Source: Clostridia bacterium
GTDB lineage: Bacteria; Bacillota; Sulfobacillia; SLMV01
Length of the DNA stretch: 17,979 bases
Assembly (NCBI GenBank): GCA_003554565.1
Contig: PWGR01000025.1
Span: forward strand, 1 to 17,979
Direction of reading: 5' to 3'
The notes beneath the pieces were generated by a model that searched no databases, was not told where the DNA came from, and saw only the letters and a list, made by a program, of their open reading frames with translations. This document shows, one piece after another, positions 7,721-14,567 of the stretch. The position numbers and the translations under genes are program-made. Position 1 is the stretch's first letter; every line of letters begins with the position of its first letter.

Positions 7721-8755
7721 TCATCGCTTGCTCAGAACCCCTGCGGCCCCGATCACCGCCCGGATATTCTGCACCGGGGTGTCAAGCTTTATCGCCCCGC
7801 CGGGAGCTACGATGAGTCCCCTGCCCTTGACCTGGCTGATGGCATCCTCCACCTGCAGGCTGACCGCTTCCTCGGTCTCCCTGTGCACCGTGTCGGATTC
7901 ATTTATCCCTCCCATGAGAACCCTGTCGCTCTTTATCCTCGCATCGCGCAGGCTCGGCTTCACCCAGCGGTCGTGCCAGCTCAGAACATCGATGGGATAC
8001 TCCAAAATATCGTCAAAAAATATATGATCCCCGTGCATGTGCAGGGCCAACAGGCGCCCGCAATCACTGAAGTGATCCATGAACGACATCTCGAGTTCCA
8101 ACAGCCGCCGGGCCACCAGTTCATCCTTGATCACCTGATCACCTGTGAAATAGGAGACCACATACAGGCCATCGACAAGTTCCAGGGCCTGCCGGCAGAA
8201 CCCGGCCAGGGTCTCATCTATGGCATCGACTGCCGCCCGCAGGTCGTCGCTCATGCCGAGTTCATCGTCCACCTCGTCGCGGATACTGTCACCCCGCAGG
8301 AAGTAGGCCGTGGTCAGCGGAGCGTACACCCTGAGGATGAGCGGGACCTCGTGCGGCAGGTTCCGATCGGTCAGACGCAGCGCATCCAACACCGTACGGA
8401 ATACACCCTCGCCCCCGTTTGGCACGGAAAGATCCGGCCACCTCTGCAGGCCGGAGAAGGGCCTGTGTGCATCGACGGCCCTGCCGTGTTCATCGATATC
8501 GTCTGCGGGAACGTAACCCCACGGTTCGGCGGTATAAGCATATCGAGGATTAAAGACCATCAGATCAAAACCAAAGCGGAGCTGAAATGCCAGATGAACC
8601 CGGGCCAGCTCCTCAGATGAACCTTCAAAGCCCGGAAAATGCCGCCACATGCTGACGGGCAGGCGATCGGGCTTTTCATGCAGAAGGGCGGCCCTCAATC
8701 TATCCCAGTGAGCACCTCCACCCCCCCAGTTCACAACATCAAAACGCGGCTTCAT
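7721..8755 (-). CDS. uroporphyrinogen decarboxylase (URO-D) superfamily protein, atypical
   Basis: This 344-residue protein has the length and motifs of the URO-D/MtaA-like TIM-barrel family: an N-terminal R-L-P-V-S-M-W, H239-M-H241-G-D-H then F-F-D-D-I-L, and A-P-G-G320 with T-P-V-Q-N-I near the end. Zinc-dependent methyltransferases of this superfamily use a His-x-Cys plus a late Cys (P-G-C). Here those positions read His-x-His and P-G-G, so a canonical cobamide:CoM methyltransferase is unlikely. True haem-pathway HemE features were not recognised either. The ATG at 8755 is preceded by GGGAGGG about 11 bases upstream and by a leader hairpin. It is the first gene of the same-strand cluster, 133 bases ahead of the AruI-like gene, which may have its own promoter. 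Biochemical function unknown. Confidence 0.82.
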   Translation of the reverse strand: MKPRFDVVNWGGGGAHWDRLRAALLHEKPDRLPVSMWRHFPGFEGSSEELARVHLAFQLRFGFDLMVFNPRYAYTAEPWGYVPADDIDEHGRAVDAHRPFSGLQRWPDLSVPNGGEGVFRTVLDALRLTDRNLPHEVPLILRVYAPLTTAYFLRGDSIRDEVDDELGMSDDLRAAVDAIDETLAGFCRQALELVDGLYVVSYFTGDQVIKDELVARRLLELEMSFMDHFSDCGRLLALHMHGDHIFFDDILEYPIDVLSWHDRWVKPSLRDARIKSDRVLMGGINESDTVHRETEEAVSLQVEDAISQVKGRGLIVAPGGAIKLDTPVQNIRAVIGAAGVLSKR

Positions 8756-9091
8756 AGCTTCACATCCCTCCCTTCTACGGGCACCTCCCGTGCGGGGAGC
8801 TGCCCCACAGAATACAGTCTTTCGACAACTTACCCGCCTCTCCTGCACCCGGAATACACCGGTAGCAGTTGTCTGCAGGCACGACTGCACTCCGGCCCCG
8901 CCCCGTCGCGTGGGAACCGGCGGGCGCCCCGATTCCTTCCGCCATACATCACCCCGGCACAAGCACCGCTGCTGCCCGCCCCTCGGTGCGGTAACCCTCC
9001 CGGGTGAGCATGCATCGCGGTGCAATGATGCCCTTCTGTACCCCGACGACAAATCCCTGCCGCCCGGCGGCGTTTCGCGCCGGAGGGACGA
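8756..9091. other. 336-base intergenic region between ku and the URO-D-like gene
   Basis: Both flanking genes are on the minus strand. Open frames cross this stretch on the plus and minus strands, but none has a convincing start signal or recognisable motifs. It contains the leader hairpin at 8779-8805, a TGTCGAA heptamer on the minus strand (8821-8827) and a 6-bp hairpin at 9064-9083 (CCGGCG / CGCCGG) just past the ku stop. That last hairpin has no T-run. No tRNA or recognised riboswitch was seen. Confidence 0.6.
8779..8805 (-). promoter_or_regulatory. leader hairpin upstream of the URO-D-like operon
   Basis: GGGCA (8779-8783) pairs with TGCCC (8801-8805), and CTCCC (8785-8789) pairs with GGGAG (8795-8799). 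One C-C mismatch separates the two helices, and the loop is GTGCG. This gives ten Watson-Crick pairs, ending 24 bases before the start codon and next to the ribosome binding site. It lacks a T-run, so a 5' UTR structure is more likely than a terminator. Its role is unknown. Confidence 0.4.
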
Positions 9092-9895
9092 TCAACCGGA
9101 CCCACCCGTTTGCTCTTCCGTCGCCTCCAGGCTCTTCTCCAGTGCCTCCATCAGATCGATGACCTCACCGACCTCCCTCTCGGGCGGTGTGACTATATCC
9201 CGCCCCTCAATCTTGCTCTCGATAACCGTCTCCAGCCGCTTTCGGTAATCGTTGACGTACTGTTCCGGCTGAAATGGCTCAGATAGATTTCCCACCAGCT
9301 GCTCGGCCATCTCCCATTCAGAAGTGGAGATCTGGCCTTCACCCGCCCCGCGCTGCATCTTCTGCACTTCCTCCGGTTGCTCCACGACCTCATCCGGGTA
9401 ATACATGGTCTCGATCATCAGGTTGTGCTCCCCGGCGCGGACGGACACCAGGTGCGGCTTGTTGCGCAGCACAAAGCGGCCAATGCCCACCCGCTCGCTG
9501 CTCTGCAGGGCCCCCGAGAGCAGCGCGTAGGCCTTGCGTCCCGGTCTCTGGGGTACCGCATGGTACGTGCGGTCGAAGTAGACGGGATCTATTTCCGGCA
9601 GGCGGGCGAAGCTGACCAGTTCTATCTGATTGGTCTGTTCCCCCGCGGCATTTCTGATCTCCTCATCTTCAAGCGTCACATACTGGCCCCGAGCGTATTC
9701 ATATCCCCTGACCATCTCCTCCGTCGACAGTTCCTCCTCACAGCGGGGACACCACCGCCTGTACTGTATTCGGCTGCCGCACCTGCGATGCAGCAGGTTG
9801 AATTTGAGATCCCTGCGGCGGGTCGCCGGAAAGAGTCGAACCGGTATGGCGACGAGCCCGAAACTGATTGCCCCCGTCCACACACTCCTGCTCAT
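9092..9895 (-). CDS. ku: Ku, bacterial non-homologous end-joining DNA-end-binding protein
   Basis: This 267-residue protein begins M-S-R-S-V-W-T-G-A-I-S-F-G-L-V-A-I-P-V-R, the bacterial Ku signature. It continues with a G-Y-E-Y segment near 64-67 and ends in a short acidic tail after the conserved Y-R-K-R-L-E and E-S-K-I-E-G stretch. Bacterial Ku forms a homodimeric ring on double-strand ends and recruits LigD. The ATG at 9895 is chosen because AAAAGGAGA lies eight bases upstream. That ribosome binding site is made of the last codons of ligD (AAA AGG AGA TGA), and only four bases separate ligD's stop from this start, so translation is probably coupled. The frame stays open upstream inside ligD, but that extension is an out-of-frame shadow. 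Length is typical of the minimal bacterial Ku, without a long basic C-terminal extension. Confidence 0.95.
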   Translation of the reverse strand: MSRSVWTGAISFGLVAIPVRLFPATRRRDLKFNLLHRRCGSRIQYRRWCPRCEEELSTEEMVRGYEYARGQYVTLEDEEIRNAAGEQTNQIELVSFARLPEIDPVYFDRTYHAVPQRPGRKAYALLSGALQSSERVGIGRFVLRNKPHLVSVRAGEHNLMIETMYYPDEVVEQPEEVQKMQRGAGEGQISTSEWEMAEQLVGNLSEPFQPEQYVNDYRKRLETVIESKIEGRDIVTPPEREVGEVIDLMEALEKSLEATEEQTGGSG

Positions 9896-9899
9896 CAGA

Positions 9900-11876
9900 T
9901 CATCTCCTTTTCGCGATCCTGCGCATGCGCTGCAGCAGGTCGCGCAGCTCGTATCCCTCGCTCTCCTGCAGTCCGGCCCACAGGTCGCCCCGGCGGTTAA
10001 ACCGGGCCGCCGCCTGGCCGGGCGAAAATGCCGGCAGCCCCACTCCCCTGGCCCCATACAGCTCGCTCCACCGCAGGGGAACCGACACCCGGGGCTTCTC
10101 CCGCACCCGGATGCAGTAAGGAGCCACCACTGTGGCCCCCCGCCGGTTCTGCAGGTGATCTACGTATATCCGCCCGCCCCTGCGGTCCCTGCTGCGCTCC
10201 AGGGTAAACAGGTGGGGTCGCGCCGCGGCCAGGATCTCGCCCATGATGCGGGCAATCATCGTCACCTGCCCGGCAGTGTAGGGTCGGGCGAGCGGGATGT
10301 GGGCGTGAACCCCCGAACCCCCGGAGGTCTTCACCCACGATCGCACCCCGGCCCGTCCCAAAAGCTGCTCCACCGCCAGGGCCGCACGGACCACTTCCTT
10401 GGGCCCCGCCGTCCCGGCCGGGTCCAGATCCAGGATGATTATGTCCCTGCCGCGGTCGGGGTTCTCCGGCAGCGGGTGTATCTCGTAGGCACCGAGGTTG
10501 ATCAACCACAGCAGTGCCCGCTCATCATTGCACACCACCAGCTCTGCCCCCGCACCGTCGTCACCCTCCCCACTGAGAGTCACGGTCTCCAGCCAATCCG
10601 GTCGGGGTTCGGGAGGCGATCGCTGGTAAAAGCCCGCGCCCCTCGCCCCGCGGGGATAGCGCGTGAGAAGCAGGGGGCGGCCGGCTATCTGACGGATGAT
10701 GCCATCCCGCACCTGCCAGTAGTAGTCGAGCGCTTCCATTTTACTCATATTCCATCTTTCACCCAGCTGCCGGTCCAGATGAGTCAGCCGCAGGACATCC
10801 CCACCCACCCGCACCCGGGCACTGCGCGCACCGGGCGAAAGCCCCGTACCGATCAGAGATCCTGATCCCGGCCCGGCCCCGGCGTCACCGCCTCCACCGG
10901 CAAGGCCCGCGCCCGCCCGCGCCCGGTTCTTCTCCAGGAGAAACCACGAGCACATGTGCGGCGGGCAGGGGATCGTACCGCCGTAAAGCGGATGCCGCAG
11001 CCCCCCGCCCGGGGTTATCTCGGTGTAGTGTACCCGCACCGCCTGCACCGGCTGCACCGGCTGTACGGGGCAGGATTGCCCGGCACCGGTGGCCGGCCGA
11101 CCACCGGAAAAAGGAAAGGAGGCACGCTCCCACTTCTGCAGCAGCTCGTGCAGCATCTCAAGATCCTCTTTCCAACCCCGGCCCACGCTCACACGCCCGA
11201 CATAACGCAGGTGATCGACCCCCTCCCAGACCCCGAGGAGGAGGACTGTCTCCCCGCGCCTCCTGGCTGCACCTCCAATGAGGAACCTCCCCTCCGCACG
11301 CAGGGGCAGTTTCCTCCATTTTTCGCTCCGCCCGTGAAGATAGGGGCTCGAGCCCTTCTTGCTCACCACCCCCTCGTATCCCAGCGAATCCACCTTGCGC
11401 AAAAAACGCTCCCCGCGCTGGTCCCCGACGGCAGGCGATAGCCGGAGCAACCCCCCGTACTGCACCACCCGGCGCAGCATGCGGCGGCGGTCCAACAGGG
11501 CCTCGCCCCGCAGGTCCCGCCCCTCGCATTCGAGAATGTCGAAGAGGTAAATCCGCAGGAGTGCCGCGCCGGCGTCATCTCGACGCAGCAGGCGCACCGC
11601 AGTCTGAAAACAGGGACGTCCATCCGGGCCAAAGGCCACCGCCTCCCCGTCCAGCACCGCCGAGTCCGCCTGCACGCGCGCCGCCACCTCCCCGGCCCGG
11701 GCGGTGAGGCCAGAAAACACGTTCCCTCCCCGGGAGACAGCGCGCACCTGCCCGCGGTCCACGGTGATCACCACCCGGCAGCCGTCAAACTTCAGCTCGT
11801 GAACCCACTCGGCACCAGGTGCCAGCCGGTCACCTGCGACCGCCAGCATCGGCGGCAGATATTTTTGATACCGCAC
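9900..11876 (-). CDS. ligD: LigD, ATP-dependent DNA ligase with C-terminal polymerase/primase domain
   Basis: This 658-residue NHEJ enzyme has LIG first and POL last, the order known from Bacillus, and has no phosphoesterase domain. The ligase part (about 1-300) has the adenylated lysine in E27-L-K29-F-D-G-C-R, L-D-G-E (75-78), E-G-V-V-S-K-K (168-174) and an OB-fold end with L-R-H-P. A Gly/Ala-rich linker (about 317-353) leads to the POL domain. Metal-binding D483-L-D485 is followed by K516-T-S-G-G-S-G-V-H524, then Y-V-D573-H-L-Q-N. In remembered homologues the Ser521 position is usually Lys (S-G-x-K-G), a possible nucleotide-binding change. The GTG start at 11876 has GAGGGG seven bases upstream. 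A TTG five codons earlier is in frame but would place that motif inside the gene. ku follows after four bases. Confidence 0.94.
   Translation of the reverse strand: MRYQKYLPPMLAVAGDRLAPGAEWVHELKFDGCRVVITVDRGQVRAVSRGGNVFSGLTARAGEVAARVQADSAVLDGEAVAFGPDGRPCFQTAVRLLRRDDAGAALLRIYLFDILECEGRDLRGEALLDRRRMLRRVVQYGGLLRLSPAVGDQRGERFLRKVDSLGYEGVVSKKGSSPYLHGRSEKWRKLPLRAEGRFLIGGAARRRGETVLLLGVWEGVDHLRYVGRVSVGRGWKEDLEMLHELLQKWERASFPFSGGRPATGAGQSCPVQPVQPVQAVRVHYTEITPGGGLRHPLYGGTIPCPPHMCSWFLLEKNRARAGAGLAGGGGDAGAGPGSGSLIGTGLSPGARSARVRVGGDVLRLTHLDRQLGERWNMSKMEALDYYWQVRDGIIRQIAGRPLLLTRYPRGARGAGFYQRSPPEPRPDWLETVTLSGEGDDGAGAELVVCNDERALLWLINLGAYEIHPLPENPDRGRDIIILDLDPAGTAGPKEVVRAALAVEQLLGRAGVRSWVKTSGGSGVHAHIPLARPYTAGQVTMIARIMGEILAAARPHLFTLERSRDRRGGRIYVDHLQNRRGATVVAPYCIRVREKPRVSVPLRWSELYGARGVGLPAFSPGQAAARFNRRGDLWAGLQESEGYELRDLLQRMRRIAKRR
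11043..11069 (-). repeat. 9-bp tandem repeat in ligD encoding Pro-Val-Gln units
   Basis: CTGCACCGG occurs twice in a row (11043-11051, 11052-11060), followed by a degenerate copy CTGTACGGG (11061-11069); 11034-11042 is a weaker fourth copy. On the minus strand it encodes PVQ PVQ PVQ within the OB-fold part of the ligase domain, just before the V-R-V-H-Y-T-E strand. The unit is a multiple of three, so the reading frame is kept. Confidence 0.8.
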
Positions 11877-11937
11877 CAGACATCCCCTCAAGTAATGAAA
11901 CGAAACTGTCGGAGTATAGGTAGAGCACAGCCTCCCC

Positions 11938-11968
11938 TATCATTCCCTTCTTCTCCGGGGGGCTATGC
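11938..11968 (-). promoter_or_regulatory. possible forespore-type (sigma-G/F-like) promoter for ligD-ku
   Basis: On the minus strand GCATA (11964-11968) matches a sigma-G -35 (GHATR) and AATGATA (11938-11944) matches six of seven positions of CATNNTA, with a 19-base spacer that is one or two longer than usual. It would start transcription about 55 bases upstream of ligD. Bacillus ligD/ku are known to be forespore-expressed. An alternative -10, TATACT (11913-11918), has no good -35. Confidence 0.25.
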
Positions 11969-12001
11969 CACCCGGGGTAGATGACCGAGAGGTGTGAAGC
12001 A

Positions 12002-13132
12002 ATGCAAAGCGAATTTTCACCCAAGCGGAGCACATCGCAGCCGCGCAACTTCTTTCCCGGGGCCAACACCCGATACGGGTTTCACTCCCGGTTTCACCAC
12101 ATAGGCGCGGACGTCGCCCGGCACACCTACGTCCTCAAGGGCGGCCCGGGAACGGGAAAATCCACCTTCATCCAGCGAACTGCCGACGAGATGGCCTCCC
12201 GCGGATGGACAGCTGAATTCTACTGGTGTGCCTCGGACGAAGACTCGCTCGACGCCGTCTATTTCCCCGAGCGCGGCATCTCCATTGTGGACGGGACTCA
12301 CCCTCACATGATGGATCCTCCCCTGCCCGGGGCGGCCGACCACATCATCGATCTCTCCCGGCACTGGGACCCGGAGGTACTGGAAGTGAGGCGGCCAGAA
12401 ATCGAGGTGCTCAAGAAACGGATCGCCAGTCACTTCTCCGCTGCGTACACGCACCTGGCAGTGGCCGGACGCTGCAGCGCCGACGCGGACAGGATCCTCT
12501 GCAGGCATGACGCGGTGGACGGGGCTTCGCGCGCCCGGGCAATCCGGCGGACCGCGCAAAAGATCATGCGGGAGGGAAGACGAAGGCGGGAGCTTGCGTG
12601 CTGCTCGCCCCGCCGGCGCGAGCTCTTCATATCCGCCCTGGCTCCCGGCGGGGCCGTATCATACGCAGCGGATCTCTGTTCGTCCGCCGGGCACATATGC
12701 GTGGTGCAAGCTGAGACCAGCCTCGTCTCTCATTCGCTGGTGTCGCACGTACGCGACCGGGCGCACCTGGCGGGGCTGGCCTGCTGGGTTTTCCCCTGCT
12801 CCCTGGATCCGCAGCGCCTCGAGCACTGCTATCTGCCGGAGATTCATGCCGCCGTGGTGACATCGAGACCCGATCTCCCCGTGGAGCCGCCGCCCGGAAG
12901 CGAGATCCTCGAGGAGAGACAATTCCTACACCTGTCCCGCGCTGAATATCTGCGGGCCACCCTGGGGGAACTGGCGAAGGCCCGGCATGAGGCCCTGGCG
13001 CGGGCAGAGAGGGAGCTGTGCTGCGCCTACCGGCTGCACCAGGATATGGAGGGCCACTACAAGCTGGCGATGGATTATGCCGCAGTTGAGGAAACCCGCA
13101 CCGACCTGACCCGGGCACTGGCCCGGAGTTGA
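12002..13132 (+). CDS. PRK06851-type two-lobed P-loop ATPase with a degenerate second P-loop
   Basis: This 376-residue protein resembles an uncharacterised ATPase family of Bacillota built from two related P-loop halves. The first half has F-P-G-A-N-T, the Walker A G47-G-P-G-T-G-K53-S-T, then C-A-S-D-E-D-S-L-D and the I-V-D-G-T-H-P strand. The second half (about 205-300) repeats the pattern: F-I-S-A-L-A-P-G-G, C-S-L-D-P-Q-R-L-E and A-V-V-T-S. Where family members have a second Walker A, it reads A237-E-T-S-L-V-S-H-S, with glycines and lysine lost. The ATG at 12002 is chosen for GAGAGGTG upstream; an ATG seven codons earlier lacks such a site. It is divergent from ligD, with about 125 bases between starts. 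Function unknown; only the first site should bind ATP. Confidence 0.82.
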   Translation: MQSEFSPKRSTSQPRNFFPGANTRYGFHSRFHHIGADVARHTYVLKGGPGTGKSTFIQRTADEMASRGWTAEFYWCASDEDSLDAVYFPERGISIVDGTHPHMMDPPLPGAADHIIDLSRHWDPEVLEVRRPEIEVLKKRIASHFSAAYTHLAVAGRCSADADRILCRHDAVDGASRARAIRRTAQKIMREGRRRRELACCSPRRRELFISALAPGGAVSYAADLCSSAGHICVVQAETSLVSHSLVSHVRDRAHLAGLACWVFPCSLDPQRLEHCYLPEIHAAVVTSRPDLPVEPPPGSEILEERQFLHLSRAEYLRATLGELAKARHEALARAERELCCAYRLHQDMEGHYKLAMDYAAVEETRTDLTRALARS

Positions 13133-13182
13133 CCCGCATCAGAAGACCTGCACAGAAAGAGACAGAAATCCACTCTCCGCCC

Positions 13183-13213
13183 CTCCCCGCAGGAAGGCAT
13201 ACCCCGCGGGGAG
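13183..13213 (+). terminator. hairpin between the ATPase and the class V PLP-enzyme genes
   Basis: CTCCCCGC (13183-13190) pairs perfectly with GCGGGGAG (13206-13213) around a 15-base loop, in the 148-base gap after the ATPase stop. No T-run follows, so it could be a terminator-like or processing structure, or a leader element for the next gene. Confidence 0.3.
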
Positions 13214-13280
13214 AACCCTGTAAAGAGATGTGCAGCTGAATTTTAACATGACTGAGCACTGTGGAGAGGAAGCGATACCA

Positions 13281-14501
13281 TTGACCGATTTCCCCGTGGA
13301 CCGGGTGCGCGAACAGTTTCCCGCCCTGGATCTGACCGTCGGCGGAAGGGGCGTCGCCTATTTCGACGGCCCGGGCGGGACGCAGGTCCCCGACGGTGTC
13401 CTGGCGGCCGTCGCCCGGTACTACACAGAACGAAATGCCAACCGTCACGGCGCATTCATCACCAGCGAGAAAACGGAAGAGACCATCCGCACAGGACGCG
13501 AGAAAATGGCCGCCCTCCTGGGTGCCGACCCGGACGAGATCGCCTTCGGCGCGAACATGACCACGCTGAACTTCAGCCTGGCCCGGGCGCTCGGGCGCAC
13601 CCTGCGGCCGGGAGATGAGGTGCTCATCACCGACATGGATCACGAGGCTAACCGCGACCCCTGGCTCGACCTGCGCGAGGAGGGAGCCGTCGTCCGGAGC
13701 GTTCCCATGCGCCTGCCGGAATGCACTGTCGACATGGACGAGCTGGAACGCATGCTCAACCGGCGGACGCGCATCATCGCAATTGGATGGGCTTCGAACC
13801 TTTCGGGCGCGGTGGTTGACCTCGACAGGGTACAGGAGCTGGCCCGTACGGTGGATGCAACGCTGGTCGTTGATGCGGTGCACTACGTGCCCCATCTTCC
13901 CGCGGACGTGCATGCTGCCGGCTGCGATTTCCTTCTGTGTTCCCCCTATAAGTTCTTCGGTCCTCATCTGGGAGTACTGTACGGGCGGCGTGAGGCCTTC
14001 GAGCGCCTTCCCACTCATCGTGCGCGGGCCCAGCGTCCCACGGTCCCGGAAAAAATCGAAACCGGCACGGCCAATCACGAGGGAATAGCCGGCACGGCGG
14101 CGGCCTGCGACTTCATTGCGGGCATCTCTGGTGACGGGGCAGACCTGCGCTGCGATCTGGTCTGTTCAATGCAGGCCATAGCAAAGTACGAGGATGGGCT
14201 GAACCGCCGTCTGATGCGGGGACTTTCCGACATCGACGGTGCTGTGCTCTACGGCCCCGCGGAAGATGACCGCCGCACACCCACGGTCTCCTTCACCCTG
14301 CGAAAACGTTCGCCCCGGGAGGTTGCCCAGTTCCTCGGCGAGAGGGGAATATTCGTCGGGGACGGCCATTTCTACGCCCTGACGGTGGTGGAGAAGCTCG
14401 GTCTGGCCCCCACCGGGGGAGTGGTGCGCGCCGGGATTGCCCCTTACAACACCGAAGAAGAGGTCGATGCCCTGCTTCAGGGCATCGAGGACATCAGCTG
14501 A
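13281..14501 (+). CDS. class V aminotransferase-fold PLP enzyme, cysteine desulfurase-like VC1184 subfamily
   Basis: This 406-residue fold-type I PLP protein carries F-P-A-L near the start, then Y-F-D-G-P-G-G-T-Q-V-P (27-37), typical of the VC1184-like subfamily (TIGR01976). D120-H121-E-A-N, V-V-D198-A-V-H201-Y and the PLP lysine in S-P-Y-K224-F-F-G-P-H follow. The C-terminal region where SufS/IscS carry their catalytic cysteine reads G-I-F-V-G-D-G-H-F-Y-A-L, with no Cys, so desulfurase activity by the usual mechanism is doubtful. The TTG start at 13281 is preferred: GGAGAGGAAG lies eight bases upstream, and the protein then begins M-T-D-F-P-V-D-R-V-R as relatives do. The frame is open upstream to a GTG at 13230 and an ATG at 13248, both without good ribosome binding sites. 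Substrate unknown. Confidence 0.85.
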   Translation: MTDFPVDRVREQFPALDLTVGGRGVAYFDGPGGTQVPDGVLAAVARYYTERNANRHGAFITSEKTEETIRTGREKMAALLGADPDEIAFGANMTTLNFSLARALGRTLRPGDEVLITDMDHEANRDPWLDLREEGAVVRSVPMRLPECTVDMDELERMLNRRTRIIAIGWASNLSGAVVDLDRVQELARTVDATLVVDAVHYVPHLPADVHAAGCDFLLCSPYKFFGPHLGVLYGRREAFERLPTHRARAQRPTVPEKIETGTANHEGIAGTAAACDFIAGISGDGADLRCDLVCSMQAIAKYEDGLNRRLMRGLSDIDGAVLYGPAEDDRRTPTVSFTLRKRSPREVAQFLGERGIFVGDGHFYALTVVEKLGLAPTGGVVRAGIAPYNTEEEVDALLQGIEDIS

Positions 14502-14509
14502 TGCGCACC

Positions 14510-14541
14510 CCCGCGGGTCGAACGGGTACTTCGCCCGCGGG
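14510..14541 (+). terminator. strong GC hairpin after the class V PLP-enzyme gene
   Basis: Nine bases past the stop, CCCGCGGG (14510-14517) pairs with CCCGCGGG (14534-14541). The stem is extended by CGAA (14519-14522) with TTCG (14530-14533) across one bulged T, leaving a 7-base loop. Twelve base pairs make it the strongest hairpin of this gap, but no T-run follows. It marks the boundary between the intact upstream gene and the permease remnant. Confidence 0.4.
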
Positions 14542-14567
14542 ATCTCCCATCTCCCAGACATACCCGT

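Noticed and set aside
8756..9052. N-terminal extension of the URO-D-like protein through the intergenic region.
   Set aside because: The extension is Arg/Gly/Cys-rich without family similarity, and a ribosome binding site and family-length start exist at 8755.
9630..10865. 411-codon plus-strand open frame over ku and ligD.
   Set aside because: Antisense shadow; the product is Pro/Arg/His-rich, while the minus strand encodes well-conserved Ku and LigD domains.
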